This document shows, one piece after another, positions 42,361 through 52,241 of a DNA stretch of 64,000 nt. Location: positions 124,001 through 188,000 of the forward strand of contig MKTY01000014.1 in NCBI GenBank assembly GCA_001898485.1. The letters are read 5' to 3'. A program made the position numbers and the translations under genes. How positions within the stretch are numbered: the stretch's first letter is position 1; each line of letters opens with the position of its first letter. A model generated the notes under the pieces. That model was not told the DNA's origin. It saw only the letters and a list, made by a program, of their open reading frames with translations, and did no database searches. This DNA comes from Sphingobacteriales bacterium 46-32 (GTDB taxonomy: Bacteria > Bacteroidota > Bacteroidia > Chitinophagales > Chitinophagaceae).

Positions 42361-43698
42361 GTGTTTAAAAAAATACTGATTGCTAATCGTGGCGAGATTG
42401 CCCTGCGTGTAATCCGCACCTGCCGCGAGATGGGTATTAAAACAGTGGCCGTCTATTCCACGGCCGACCGTGATAGCCTGCACGTGAAGTTTGCCGACGA
42501 AGCGGTTTGTATCGGTAAACCTCAAAGCAGCGATTCTTATCTCAACATTCCTCATATCATGGCAGCCGTTGAAATCACCAATGCGGATGCCATTCACCCC
42601 GGATACGGCTTTCTGGCAGAAAATGCCAAGTTTGCCAAGATATGCAACGATCATGGTATCAAATTCATTGGTCCCACAGCAGACATGATCAGCTCCATGG
42701 GCGATAAGATCACTGCCAAAGACACCATGATCAAAGCAGGCGTACCTGTAGTGCCCGGTGGCGAAGGCCTGCTGCAAAGTGTGGAAGAAGCCAAAAGCCT
42801 TGCACGCGATATGGGTTACCCGGTTATCATTAAGGCTACTGCAGGCGGTGGCGGTAAGGGCATGCGCATTGTATGGGAAGAGTCGGAGATGGAAAGAGCT
42901 TATACCACTGCCAAGACCGAAGCCGCAGCGGCTTTCAAGAATGATGGTATCTACATGGAGAAATTTGTGGAAGAACCCCGTCATATCGAGATCCAGGTAG
43001 CCGGCGACCAGTATGGTAATGTGTGCCACCTGAGCGAGCGCGACTGCTCGATTCAGCGCCGTCATCAGAAGCTGGTAGAAGAAAGTCCCTCACCTTTCAT
43101 GACCGATGAACTGCGCCAGCGCATGGGCGATGCGGCCAAAAAAGCGGCCGCTGCCATCAACTATGAAAGCGTGGGCACCATCGAGTTCCTCGTAGATAAA
43201 CACCGCAACTTCTACTTCATGGAAATGAACACGCGTATCCAGGTAGAACATTGCGTAACAGAAGAAGTGATCAACTTTGACCTCATCAAGGAACAGATCA
43301 AAATAGCCATGGGCGAGCGTATCAGCGGCGAGGATTATATTCCGCAGATGCATTCCATCGAATGCCGGATCAACGCTGAAGATCCTTACAATGATTTCAG
43401 GCCTTCACCCGGCCGTATCACTACACTGCATCAGCCCGGCGGACATGGTGTACGGGTAGATAGCCATGTGTATGCCGGCTATGTGATACCACCTTACTAC
43501 GACTCCATGATCGGAAAACTCATAACCGTGGCCCGTACACGCAATGAAGCTATCGATACCATGTATCGTGCCCTGAGCGAATACGTGATCGAAGGAGTGA
43601 AGACCACCATACCTTTTCATCTGCAGCTGATGCAGGATGAGCGTTTCAGAAGCGGTGACTTCAATACCAAATTCCTCGACGGATTTAAAATGAAATAA
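42361..43698 (+). CDS. accC: biotin carboxylase of acetyl-CoA carboxylase
   Basis: The protein has 445 residues, with a GTG start ([20 protein letters not shown]). It is an ATP-grasp enzyme that carboxylates the biotin on AccB. Visible features: the Gly-rich ATP loop [11 protein letters not shown], biotin/bicarbonate residues in [13 protein letters not shown] and the [14 protein letters not shown] loop, then [15 protein letters not shown] and the C-terminal [15 protein letters not shown]. The usual family length is about 445-450. A strong terminator follows, so the operon ends here. Confidence 0.97.
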   Translation: MFKKILIANRGEIALRVIRTCREMGIKTVAVYSTADRDSLHVKFADEAVCIGKPQSSDSYLNIPHIMAAVEITNADAIHPGYGFLAENAKFAKICNDHGIKFIGPTADMISSMGDKITAKDTMIKAGVPVVPGGEGLLQSVEEAKSLARDMGYPVIIKATAGGGGKGMRIVWEESEMERAYTTAKTEAAAAFKNDGIYMEKFVEEPRHIEIQVAGDQYGNVCHLSERDCSIQRRHQKLVEESPSPFMTDELRQRMGDAAKKAAAAINYESVGTIEFLVDKHRNFYFMEMNTRIQVEHCVTEEVINFDLIKEQIKIAMGERISGEDYIPQMHSIECRINAEDPYNDFRPSPGRITTLHQPGGHGVRVDSHVYAGYVIPPYYDSMIGKLITVARTRNEAIDTMYRALSEYVIEGVKTTIPFHLQLMQDERFRSGDFNTKFLDGFKMK

Positions 43699-43718
43699 GT
43701 TTTTCTGAAAAGAATATT

Positions 43719-43746
43719 AATCCCGGCCACCTGGCCGGGATTTTTT
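43719..43746 (+). terminator. intrinsic terminator of accBC
   Basis: Stem tcccggcc / ggccggga with an acct loop, followed by six T. Confidence 0.93.
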
Positions 43747-43769
43747 AATTTTAGGAACAAATAAAGCAG

Positions 43770-44966
43770 ATGAAACCACTGTTGCTGATACTGTTTCTAC
43801 TGATGCTGGCAGGCCAGCCCTCGGCCCAGCTCTATCAACAGGTGCATCGCAAAGCCACACTGGTAGATACGCATAATGACGTGCTTTCGTCTGCAGTGCT
43901 CGAAGGGAAAGATATCAGTAAGCGCCTCGCAACTGGCCATAGCGATTTCGAACGCTGGAAAGAAGGAGGAGTGAATGTGCAGTTCTTTTCCGTGTGGACC
44001 GACAAAAATGCCCGCAACAAAACCGGTTTTTATGCAGATGCCAACCAGGAAATAGACTCACTGGAACGGATCATACTGCGTAATCATCAGCGACTGGCCC
44101 TGGCCTTGCGCTATAAGGATATCAGGCGTGGCATACGCCAAAACAAACTCGTGGCAATGATTGGTGTGGAAGGAGGGCATATGATTGAAGATGATCTCGG
44201 TAAGCTGGATGCCCTGGCCCGCCGCGGCATGCGTTATCTTACCCTTACCTGGAATAACAGCACCAGTTGGGCCACCAGTGCAATGGATGAAACCTCCACG
44301 GACCCTGCTGTACTTGCGGGGCGCTCCAAAGGGCTTACAGATTTTGGAAGGCAGGTGGTGCGCAGGCTGAATGAGCTGGGAGTAATGGTAGATTTGTCGC
44401 ATACCGGTGAACAAACTTTTTACGATGCGCTGGCAGTTACTAAAAAGCCCGTAATACTCTCGCATAGTTCCGTATGGACACTTTGTCCGGTATTCAGAAA
44501 CGTAAAAGATGATCAGATAAAAGCCGTGGCACAGAACAATGGTGTGATCTGTATTAATTTTTATTCAGGGTTTGTGAGTGCGGCGTACGACAAACGTTCC
44601 ACCTGGTTGAATGGTGCCGGTAAGAAGGGTATCCAGGATTCTTTATTGCGTGTGTACCAGGGTGATTCTGCAGCTATGCAACAGGCCTGGAATAGTTATT
44701 ATGACCAGGCTATGGATGCGGTAAGACCCTCCATCAGTGACCTGGTGGATCATATCGACTATATTGTGAAACTGGTAGGAGACGACTATGTGGGGTTGGG
44801 TGCCGATTATGATGGCGTTAGTTCAGTGCCTCGCGGACTGGAAGATGTAAGTAAATACCCAGCCATTACACATGAGCTTATGCGGCGCGGTTACAGTAAT
44901 CGTTCCATCCGTAAAATACTTGGCGGAAATGTGCTGCGGGTCATGCGGGCCAATTTCAGCAAATAA
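43770..44966 (+). CDS. membrane (renal-type) dipeptidase, M19 family
   Basis: The secreted protein has 398 residues (signal at 1-20). This metal-dependent TIM-barrel dipeptidase has the sequence motifs DTHNDVL (first metal ligands), MIGVEGGHMIEDD (bridging Glu), MVDLSHTGEQT and VILSHSSVW (His ligands), and GLGADYDGV near the end. Relatives cleave dipeptides, including D-amino-acid ones from peptidoglycan. It may share a transcript with the DUF1080 gene 74 bp downstream. Confidence 0.92.
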   Translation: MKPLLLILFLLMLAGQPSAQLYQQVHRKATLVDTHNDVLSSAVLEGKDISKRLATGHSDFERWKEGGVNVQFFSVWTDKNARNKTGFYADANQEIDSLERIILRNHQRLALALRYKDIRRGIRQNKLVAMIGVEGGHMIEDDLGKLDALARRGMRYLTLTWNNSTSWATSAMDETSTDPAVLAGRSKGLTDFGRQVVRRLNELGVMVDLSHTGEQTFYDALAVTKKPVILSHSSVWTLCPVFRNVKDDQIKAVAQNNGVICINFYSGFVSAAYDKRSTWLNGAGKKGIQDSLLRVYQGDSAAMQQAWNSYYDQAMDAVRPSISDLVDHIDYIVKLVGDDYVGLGADYDGVSSVPRGLEDVSKYPAITHELMRRGYSNRSIRKILGGNVLRVMRANFSK

Positions 44967-45040
44967 ACCTGCGTGAAAAACTTATCACTTAAAACCTCTA
45001 ACTTAGAACCTTTACCTGCTTGTCATAAACAAGGAAAAGT

Positions 45041-45634
45041 ATGAAACTGTTTTTTCTTCTGCTGGCTACAGCATTTACAACGGTCATTTACGGCCAGTCA
45101 ACCTCTATTTTTAATGGCAAAGATCTTACCGGATGGACGGCGCATGGTACCGAAAAATGGTATGTGGAAAAAGGCGAACTGATTTGCGAAAGCGGCCCCG
45201 ATAAACAGTATGGATACCTGTCTACTAACAAAGCCTATAAGAATTTTGAACTCACCTTGCAGTTCAAACAGGAGGCGAATGGTAATAGCGGTGTTTTTTT
45301 CCGCTCTTCCATTGATGGGGTCAAGATCAGTGGCTGGCAGGTAGAAGTAGCACCTGCAGGTCAGCATACCGGTGGTATCTATGAATCATACGGACGTGGC
45401 TGGCTGATTCAACCTGATTCTGTACGGGAAAAAGCATTGAAGGAAGGCAAGTGGAATAAAATGCGTATCCGGGTAGTAAACGATAATGTCACTACCTGGC
45501 TCAATGGCAAACAGATGATTACCCTGAGTGATGCGCGAATAGGCGCCGGCAACGGATTTATTGCTTTGCAGATTCACGATGGTGGTGGTATTAAAGTGCG
45601 CTGGAAAGATATTCGTATTAAGGAACTGCCTTAA
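45041..45634 (+). CDS. DUF1080 / 3-keto-disaccharide hydrolase-domain protein
   Basis: The secreted protein has 197 residues (signal at about 1-18). It has a concanavalin-like jelly roll with the DUF1080 signatures SIFNGKDLTGWTAHG, LTLQFKQEANGNSGVFFRS and FIALQIHDGGGIKVRWKDIRIKEL. Some members hydrolyse 3-keto-glucosides; others have unknown activity. The neighbouring dipeptidase gives no clear pathway. Confidence 0.9.
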   Translation: MKLFFLLLATAFTTVIYGQSTSIFNGKDLTGWTAHGTEKWYVEKGELICESGPDKQYGYLSTNKAYKNFELTLQFKQEANGNSGVFFRSSIDGVKISGWQVEVAPAGQHTGGIYESYGRGWLIQPDSVREKALKEGKWNKMRIRVVNDNVTTWLNGKQMITLSDARIGAGNGFIALQIHDGGGIKVRWKDIRIKELP

Positions 45635-45680
45635 ATAATTCCGATATAACCGATTGGTGCAGATAAAGTATGATTTGTAG

Positions 45681-45700
45681 CGCCGCCATTTATGGCGGCG
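45681..45700. repeat. GC-rich hairpin (cgccgccat / atggcggcg)
   Basis: A 9-bp stem with a TT loop between the DUF1080 gene (plus) and the hydrolase gene (minus), and a poorly conserved second copy about 45 bp further. There is no T-run, so it is a weak terminator at best; it resembles small dispersed palindromes. Confidence 0.6.
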
Positions 45701-45781
45701 TTATTGCGTTTGAAGGTTGCCGGGCAGCGTCATTTATAGCGGCACTGCAAAGGAGTAATTAGTAATATTATCAGCAATAAT

Positions 45782-46720
45782 TTACGGAGTCTGATTAATG
45801 AAATCAGTAACAGCCCTGGTCCATTCCTGCTTATAACGTATAAGATAATTCTCGTGACCGGCTTCGGGAAAGGTTATGAGTTCTTTGGGGCCATTCAGTG
45901 ATGTGTAGATACGGTCTGTTTCTGCGCGGCTTACGCGGTCATCCTTTTCTCCGTAAAATAGAAGCACGGGCGATTTTACCGCTTTTGCATACTGCTGAGG
46001 CTGATGAGCAAAACCCCAGAATCCATTTTGTATGCCTCCCCAGAAAACCAGCAATCCGGCCATTGGAAAAGCAGGGATACCCATTTTTTTAAACCGGGCA
46101 CTGGTAGTTTGATACAGACTTCCAAACGGGCACTCGAGGATAATACCTTTAGGAGTAAGGGCCGTATCATTCATACATTTCAAGATAGCTGCAGCACCCA
46201 TGGATGTGCCAAAGAGGTAAATATTTTTCTCTTCTTTTTGCTGTATATATTCATACGCAGATTGTACCTGTTTGCCTTCTTTAAATCCGATGGTGGTCTG
46301 GTTGCCGGCAGATTCGCCGGAGCCCATGAAGTCGATGACAAGTGTGTGATAGCCCATTTCCGCAAATATTGCTGCCTTGTCGAGCATGCTCGATTTTTCA
46401 CCGCCATATCCATGAAAAAGAATGATGGTGCCCTTGCTTTTTTCAACAGGCATATACCAGCCGGCAATTTTCTTATTGCTTTGTATGTATACCTTTTCAT
46501 ACGGTACAGTGGGAGTTATTTTATGTACCGGTCTTGGTTGATCTACACCCAAAGCGAGGGCTTTTATTTTATCAAAAACAGAGAGATTATAAGCAGATGT
46601 TTTCTCAGTACTGGCATCAGCGAAGTGCGTAAACTTCCAGGCATGCATGAAGCAGACGGCATTGACGACCAGGAAAAGAATGAGTAATAACCAACCGATA
46701 CGCCGCGCTCTTTTTTTCAT
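45782..46720 (-). CDS. alpha/beta hydrolase, membrane-anchored
   Basis: The protein has 312 residues. One N-terminal membrane helix (about 9-27) precedes an alpha/beta-hydrolase domain: oxyanion-side HGYGGEKSSM, nucleophile elbow LFGTSMGAAAI (Ser about 173), acid YGEKDDRV and base PEAGHENYL. The layout resembles BEM46/serine-aminopeptidase-type hydrolases with a membrane anchor. The substrate is unknown. It is preceded on the minus strand by the GSIII gene and its terminator, so it is probably transcribed on its own. Confidence 0.88.
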   Translation of the reverse strand: MKKRARRIGWLLLILFLVVNAVCFMHAWKFTHFADASTEKTSAYNLSVFDKIKALALGVDQPRPVHKITPTVPYEKVYIQSNKKIAGWYMPVEKSKGTIILFHGYGGEKSSMLDKAAIFAEMGYHTLVIDFMGSGESAGNQTTIGFKEGKQVQSAYEYIQQKEEKNIYLFGTSMGAAAILKCMNDTALTPKGIILECPFGSLYQTTSARFKKMGIPAFPMAGLLVFWGGIQNGFWGFAHQPQQYAKAVKSPVLLFYGEKDDRVSRAETDRIYTSLNGPKELITFPEAGHENYLIRYKQEWTRAVTDFINQTP

Positions 46721-46747
46721 ATGGACAAGTTACTGTTGTTTTCCATA

Positions 46748-46786
46748 AAAAGAAAGGGTCATCCCCGTAAGGATGACCCGTGGCTT
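46748..46786 (-). terminator. intrinsic terminator of the GSIII gene
   Basis: Stem gggtcatcc / ggatgaccc with a ccgtaa loop, followed on the minus strand by a TTTCTTTTT tract. Confidence 0.85.
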
Positions 46787-46810
46787 TTCTCATGTAACGG
46801 AAACTCTTAT

Positions 46811-49000
46811 TTATCTAAGAAACAGCATTTCTCTGTACTTGGGCAGATACCATTCTTTATCGTCTACCAGCAGTTCCAGTTTATCTACGTGGTAGCGAAT
46901 CTGATCGAAGAACGCATCTTTTACCTGGCTCTGATAGGCTATAGCGCGGGTGCGCGAATCTTCTATGGCATTACAGATCTTGCGGGCTTCAATCATTTTT
47001 TCTACCAGGTCGCTGGCTTTGTTGATATGCTCAGAAATCTTATCGAGAATCTGTTTTTGATTGCTGTACGCTGATTCGTCCATGCCAATGGCTTTAAGAC
47101 CATTGATGTTTTTGGCCAGCAGATTCTGATAGCGGATCGATGGGGGTAATACATGGCTCGTAGCCAGCTCGCCCATAATGCGGCTTTCGATCTGTACCTT
47201 CTTGATGTATTTCTCCAGTTCAATTTCGTGACGCGCTTCCAGTTCGGTATGGCTGTATACGCCATTACTGTCAAACAGAATCTTTGCCTTATCGGTTACC
47301 ATGGCATCGAGCGCCAGCGGCGTTGTCTTCAGGTTGGGAAGTCCTCTTTTCTCCGCTTCTTTTTCCCATGCTTCGCTATAGCCATCTCCTTCAAAAAGGA
47401 TTTTTTCACTGGCCACAATATACTCACGTATTACGTGCATGATGGCGATCTCTTTTTTCTCACCACGATCGATCAGCCGGTCTACATCTTCTTTAAACTG
47501 GCGGAGTGTTTGCGCCACGATGGTATTGAGCACAGTCATAGGGTTGGCACAGTTGGCTGAGGAACCCACGGCACGAAACTCAAATTTATTACCTGTAAAT
47601 GCAAAGGGTGATGTGCGGTTGCGATCGGTATTATCCATCAGCAGTTCAGGGATGCTCTTATGGATATCGATCTTGAGCATGCTTTCATCCTGCTCGTCAA
47701 ATTTTTCACTCACCCGTTCCTTCACATCTTCCAGCACTTTGCTGAGATACTGGCCGATGAAAACGGAGATGATGGCGGGCGGAGCTTCATTGGCACCCAG
47801 GCGATAGTCGTTGGGGGCACTGGCTATAGAAGCGCGCAGTACATCAGCATAATCATGTACGGCCTTGATCGTGTTTACAAAGAAGGTCAGGAACATCAGG
47901 TTGGTCTTAGGGGTTTTGCCCGGTGCCAGCAGGTTGATGCCTGTGTCTGTTGCCATACTCCAGTTGTTGTGCTTGCCACTGCCATTGATACCAGCAAAAG
48001 GTTTTTCGTGCAGCAGTACACGCAGCTTATGGCGGGCAGAAACGCGTCCCATAATATCTACCAGCAGGGTGTTGTGATCAACCGCCAGATTGATTTCTTC
48101 GTAGATGGGGGCGCATTCAAACTGGGCAGGCGCTACTTCGTTATGGCGGGTGCGCAGGGGAATACCCAGTTTGTAACACTCTTCTTCAAAATCGCGCATG
48201 AAAGCATATACGCGTTCGGGAATAGAACCGAAGTAATGATCTTCCAGTTGCTGGTTTTTGGCGGAGTTGTGGCCAAAAACCGTACGGCCGCACATGACCA
48301 GGTCGGGACGTGCGTTGAAAAGAGCTTCGTCAATCACAAAGTATTCCTGTTCCCAGCCCAGTGTGGCGGATACTTTGGAAATGTTTTTATCGAAATAGTT
48401 GCAAACGTCTACCGCTGCTTTGTTGAGCGCTTCAACGGCTTTCAGCAGTGGTGCTTTGTAATCGAGCGATTCGCCGGTATAGGAAATAAAAATAGTCGGA
48501 ATGCACAGTGTTTTACCCGGACCGATATGCATAATGAAGGGAGGCGAGGAGGGGTCCCAGGCTGTATAGCCACGTGCTTCAAAAGTGGCGCGGATGCCAC
48601 CGCTTGGAAATGAGGATGCATCGGGCTCCTGCTGTATGAGGGCATCGCCTTCAAATTCTTCAATAGGGGTGCCGTCTCCCTTGAGGGTAAAAAACGAATC
48701 ATGTTTTTCGGCAGTGGTGCCGGTAAGTGGCTGAAACCAGTGTGTATAGTGAGTCACTCCTTTTGACTCGGCCCAGGCCCGGATGCCATTGGCTATCTGG
48801 TTGGCTACATTGCGTTGAATCTTCTGGCCGGCGCGGATGGAGCCCAGCAGACTTTTATACGCTTCATCGCTGAGGTACTGGCGGGCTTTTTTGAGGTCAA
48901 ATACATTTTCACCAAAAATGGCGGTGATTTTGGTGGTTCCTTCCACTTGTTCTGCACTCGTTTGGCTGAGCCGGTTGAGTGCATTGAATCGTAAAGACAT
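46811..49000 (-). CDS. glnN: glutamine synthetase type III
   Basis: The protein has 729 residues, the size of GSIII enzymes (about 700-730), far longer than GSI or GSII. It makes glutamine from glutamate, ammonia and ATP. Signatures: NRLSQTSAEQVEGTTKIT near the start, GWEQEYFVIDE (metal-binding Glu), EVAPAQFECAP, FAGINGSGKHNNWS and NTDRNRTSPFAFTGNKFEFRAVGSS. A GSII gene lies about 145 bp upstream on the same strand. A -7 box candidate precedes it. Confidence 0.96.
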   Translation of the reverse strand: MSLRFNALNRLSQTSAEQVEGTTKITAIFGENVFDLKKARQYLSDEAYKSLLGSIRAGQKIQRNVANQIANGIRAWAESKGVTHYTHWFQPLTGTTAEKHDSFFTLKGDGTPIEEFEGDALIQQEPDASSFPSGGIRATFEARGYTAWDPSSPPFIMHIGPGKTLCIPTIFISYTGESLDYKAPLLKAVEALNKAAVDVCNYFDKNISKVSATLGWEQEYFVIDEALFNARPDLVMCGRTVFGHNSAKNQQLEDHYFGSIPERVYAFMRDFEEECYKLGIPLRTRHNEVAPAQFECAPIYEEINLAVDHNTLLVDIMGRVSARHKLRVLLHEKPFAGINGSGKHNNWSMATDTGINLLAPGKTPKTNLMFLTFFVNTIKAVHDYADVLRASIASAPNDYRLGANEAPPAIISVFIGQYLSKVLEDVKERVSEKFDEQDESMLKIDIHKSIPELLMDNTDRNRTSPFAFTGNKFEFRAVGSSANCANPMTVLNTIVAQTLRQFKEDVDRLIDRGEKKEIAIMHVIREYIVASEKILFEGDGYSEAWEKEAEKRGLPNLKTTPLALDAMVTDKAKILFDSNGVYSHTELEARHEIELEKYIKKVQIESRIMGELATSHVLPPSIRYQNLLAKNINGLKAIGMDESAYSNQKQILDKISEHINKASDLVEKMIEARKICNAIEDSRTRAIAYQSQVKDAFFDQIRYHVDKLELLVDDKEWYLPKYREMLFLR

Positions 49001-49038
49001 AGATCGTTATTATGTTAATGCAAAACGGGTAGCGCTGG

Positions 49039-49046
49039 CAAATCTA
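49039..49046 (-). promoter_or_regulatory. candidate GSIII -7 box (TAGATTTG, minus strand)
   Basis: Plus-strand CAAATCTA, 39 bp before the GSIII start, reads TAGATTTG on the minus strand. It suggests separate transcription from GSII, as does the terminator between them. Confidence 0.45.
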
Positions 49047-49090
49047 TTCAAAAGCAGGTGATTTCGCTGCAGGCTCCGCGGGTTTGTAAA

Positions 49091-49123
49091 ATAAAATCCC
49101 TTCACAGGCGGAAGGGATTTTAA
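49091..49123 (-). terminator. intrinsic terminator of the GSII gene
   Basis: A 10-bp stem (aaaatccctt / aagggatttt) with a 9-nt loop between GSII and GSIII, T-rich on the minus-strand side. Confidence 0.88.
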
Positions 49124-49144
49124 AAACAAGGATGCAACTTTCTT

Positions 49145-50155
49145 TTAGATAGCCGATTTCACCGTTTTAATGATCCGGGCAGCCACTTTGTAAGGATCAG
49201 CAGCTGAGTTGGGACGACGGTCTTCGAGGTAACCTTTCCAGCCGCTTACAGGTACTGATACGGGGATGCGGATAGAGGCACCACGGTCAGATACTCCATA
49301 GCTGAAATCATGGATGCTGGCTGTTTCGTGTTTACCGGTCAGACGCAGATGGTTGTCGGCACCATATACTTCAATATGTTCTTTTACTACAGGACGGAAG
49401 GCTTCGCAGATCTTGTCGAAAACTTCTTTGCTGCCACCTTTGCGGAGTGTTTCGTTGGAGAAGTTGGCGTGCATACCGCTACCATTCCAGTCGAGGGCTC
49501 CGAGAGGTTTGCAATGCCAGTTGATAGATACACCATATTTTTCACCGATACGCTCCAGCAAGTAACGACCCAGCCAGATCTGATCGCCGGCTTCTTTGGC
49601 GCCTTTGGCAAAAATCTGGAATTCCCACTGGCCGGCGGCTACTTCAGCATTGATGCCTTCTACGTTAAGGCCGGCTTCGAGGCAGGCATCCAGGTGTTCT
49701 TCCACAATCTGGCGGCCATAAGCATTTTTAGCACCTACAGAGCAGTAGTAAGGGCCCTGGGGGCCGGGATAGCCACCTGCAGGAAAGCCAAGCGGTTTTT
49801 CGGTTGAGGGATCCCACAGGAAATACTCCTGCTCAAATCCAAACCAGAAATCATTATCGTCGTCATCGATAGTGGCGCGGCCATTAGAAACGTGCGGAGT
49901 GCCATCGGCATTCAACACCTCTGCCATTACCAGGTAACCATTTTTACGCTGAGGATCGGGAATGATATAAACGGGCTTTAATAAACAATCTGATGAACCA
50001 CCGGGGGCCTGTTCGGTAGAGGAACCATCAAAACTCCACATGGGGCAATCTTCCAGCTTACCGCTGAAGTCTTTTACAATTTTGGTCTTGCTACGCAGAC
50101 TTTGCGTGGGTTTGTAACCATCGAGCCAGATGTACTCAAGTTTCGCTACTGACAT
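49145..50155 (-). CDS. glnII: glutamine synthetase type II (eukaryote-like)
   Basis: The protein has 336 residues, close to GSII enzymes of plants and animals. Features: EYIWLDGYKPTQSLRSKTK, the beta-grasp opening PMWSFDGSSTEQAPGGSSD, FGFEQEYFLWD (metal site), VEGINAEVAAGQWEFQI, NGSGMHANFSNE and RRPNSAADPYKV near the end. It lacks the GSI adenylylation loop, so it would not be controlled by GlnE. It has its own terminator and lies beside GSIII. Confidence 0.96.
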   Translation of the reverse strand: MSVAKLEYIWLDGYKPTQSLRSKTKIVKDFSGKLEDCPMWSFDGSSTEQAPGGSSDCLLKPVYIIPDPQRKNGYLVMAEVLNADGTPHVSNGRATIDDDDNDFWFGFEQEYFLWDPSTEKPLGFPAGGYPGPQGPYYCSVGAKNAYGRQIVEEHLDACLEAGLNVEGINAEVAAGQWEFQIFAKGAKEAGDQIWLGRYLLERIGEKYGVSINWHCKPLGALDWNGSGMHANFSNETLRKGGSKEVFDKICEAFRPVVKEHIEVYGADNHLRLTGKHETASIHDFSYGVSDRGASIRIPVSVPVSGWKGYLEDRRPNSAADPYKVAARIIKTVKSAI

Positions 50156-50307
50156 AAGAAGAAAGTGGTTTTAGATTGTGAATTCAAATATTTCACAATT
50201 TTAGCGAAATAGTAGCAAAACGAGTGTTAGGCTGAGTGAAAAATGGAAATAATTGATTTAAAACTGGAAAATATGTGGACAATCTCGGTCAAATATTAAT
50301 ATTATAA

Positions 50308-51177
50308 TTATTTATTATAAATATTAAGCTGATTGTCGATTACCGCTGAATGGCAGATGTAGGTGGGGACAATGCCGGAGGATGCAATGCGTGTATCCAC
50401 ATCTTCCTGCAGGATATTGCCGGTGAGAACCAATGCCGTATCCAGGCCAAACTTATTACCACCCAGAATATCTGTATGGAGGGTGTCGCCCACCATCAGG
50501 ATATCCTTTTTCGAAATGTCGGGATGGCGGCTTCTTAGCTGGTCCCAGGCAAACATGAAGATCTGCGAATCGGGTTTGCCAAAACGGATAAACTTCTTGC
50601 CGGTTATTTTTTCAATCATCCAGGAGATACCGCCAATGGCAATACCCACTTTTTGTTTCGAAATTGGATAGGCGCCGTCGGGGTTGGCTACAATAGCCGG
50701 AATGGTGCGCCAGCGAAGCAGGTTTACGGCTTTATTAAGCCCATCGAGCCACTCAAAACCTTCATCGTCCAGCAATACCAGGGCAGTAATGCTGTCCATA
50801 TTTTTTTCATTTACCTGCTGAATGGGAATGATCTCCAGCCCCGGGTGTTCAATATAATGCGCCGAATTTTCGGTACCCAGGTAGGCTACCACACCGGTTT
50901 TTACTTTGTTGTCCAGAAACTCCTTGGCCAGCATACCCGATGAAATAATCTGATCGGGTTGTATGAGGTCCAGTCCGCTGCGGTGCAGCGATTCTACCAG
51001 CAATTCGGGACTGCGGCTGGCGTCATTGGTGATTACATAATAAGATTTACCTTCTGCCTGCAGCCATTCAAAGGTTTGCCGGATACCCGGTATCAGCCCG
51101 TTGTAGTTACGGATCACCCCATAGGAATCGAAGAAAATCACTTTGTAATCGGCTAAAAGGGATTTGAAATCTTTCAT
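50308..51177 (-). CDS. HAD-superfamily class IIA (NagD-like) hydrolase
   Basis: The protein has 289 residues. HAD motif I reads FFDSYGVIRN: the nucleophile Asp is present but the usual second Asp is Tyr, as with aromatic residues in the DxWGV type of this class, so the activity may be atypical. Motif II/cap: YYVITNDASRSPE; motif III/IV: FGKPDSQIFMFAWDQ and LMVGDTLHTDILGG. It overlaps the upstream phosphotransferase-like gene by 4 bp and is probably translated with it. The substrate is unknown; phosphorylated sugars or nucleotides are typical. Confidence 0.87.
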   Translation of the reverse strand: MKDFKSLLADYKVIFFDSYGVIRNYNGLIPGIRQTFEWLQAEGKSYYVITNDASRSPELLVESLHRSGLDLIQPDQIISSGMLAKEFLDNKVKTGVVAYLGTENSAHYIEHPGLEIIPIQQVNEKNMDSITALVLLDDEGFEWLDGLNKAVNLLRWRTIPAIVANPDGAYPISKQKVGIAIGGISWMIEKITGKKFIRFGKPDSQIFMFAWDQLRSRHPDISKKDILMVGDTLHTDILGGNKFGLDTALVLTGNILQEDVDTRIASSGIVPTYICHSAVIDNQLNIYNK

Positions 51178-52220
51178 GCTTCTTTGATCTTGAGATGAGC
51201 AATTATTTTTTCGGGATTAAAGTCCCGGTCTACTGATGGCAGGTATATATCAAAAGCTTCTGCCTTCAGTTTGCTGGCATATGGCTCAGCAAAAAAATAG
51301 TCACCGTTTTTGACCACATAGTTTAAAATAAAAAAACGGTATACTTCGCGCAGGAAGCGGATTTCATTGGCAGAAAGCGGGTTTACTTTATGATACTCGC
51401 TGAGGAAAAGAAGAAATCTCTCTTCGTTGAGTGGATTGATCAAATAGCTGAATACCGTTTTATCGCCTGCATCGCTTACTACCCGGCTGAAGAAATAAAA
51501 ATCGAGCATACGGCTGCTCATCCTGAACCAGTCGTAGTCCCACCGGCTATACAGTTCATGTTTATTCACTACAGAGAAGTTGCCGATGTTCCAGTCAATA
51601 AAAACAGGTATGATCTCGAATGATCCGGCATTACATTTATTGCGGTTGCGCAGAAACTGTTCGCAGTGGTAACGCAGCAAATCAGCCTGTGCGCGGGTGC
51701 CAAACTTTTTTTCATTTTGTGCCAGTTGCTCCTGCAGTGTGTTTATATCTGTGCGCAGTGTTTTACTGCTTTTGGGTAATACATTGCGGATGCGGCTGCA
51801 GGCCAGGTGAAATTTGCCGATCTGGCGGCCAAGGCTTCGGATGAGTGGTTCGTCTAGTCTGCGGGGCAGACGCTGCATTACACGGCTCGGATTGTAAAAC
51901 ACCACCCAGGCATCTGTTTTGCCTTTTTTATAATGATATGTGTAGACACGATTGTTTTTTAGCAGGCTTTTGGCCAGCAGGTTTTCAAACGGGTAAAGCA
52001 GGTTATTGCCCAATGCATGAATGATGCGGTGATCTTCTTTAAAATGCTCATATTTTCCAAACGAAGATAGTTTGGCGATAATGATGTCATCATCGGTAAA
52101 GGTTACCCGATATACATGATTGGTCGATACCAGCGGACTGATATCTTCGACGCGTGCTATGCGGCGCGAAGGGTCATAACCATTCCAGGCTTTTTCGATA
52201 ATATCCGTATAGTTTATCAT
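51174..52220 (-). CDS. aminoglycoside-phosphotransferase/kinase-like protein
   Basis: The protein has 348 residues with a protein-kinase-like (APH/choline-kinase-type) fold. The catalytic loop reads VFIDWNIGNFSV (D...N spacing as in HxDxxxxN, but without the His), followed by RWDYDWFRM for the metal-binding DxD-type Asp. The N-lobe has a nucleotide-binding strand TNHVYRVTF and a Lys in IIAKLSS. The gene overlaps the HAD gene by 4 bp and starts 21 bp after the membrane protein gene, so the three are one operon. A kinase-plus-phosphatase pair acting on a common small molecule is an inference. Confidence 0.78.
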   Translation of the reverse strand: MINYTDIIEKAWNGYDPSRRIARVEDISPLVSTNHVYRVTFTDDDIIIAKLSSFGKYEHFKEDHRIIHALGNNLLYPFENLLAKSLLKNNRVYTYHYKKGKTDAWVVFYNPSRVMQRLPRRLDEPLIRSLGRQIGKFHLACSRIRNVLPKSSKTLRTDINTLQEQLAQNEKKFGTRAQADLLRYHCEQFLRNRNKCNAGSFEIIPVFIDWNIGNFSVVNKHELYSRWDYDWFRMSSRMLDFYFFSRVVSDAGDKTVFSYLINPLNEERFLLFLSEYHKVNPLSANEIRFLREVYRFFILNYVVKNGDYFFAEPYASKLKAEAFDIYLPSVDRDFNPEKIIAHLKIKEA

Positions 52221-52241
52221 AGCTTCAGTTGGGACGATATC

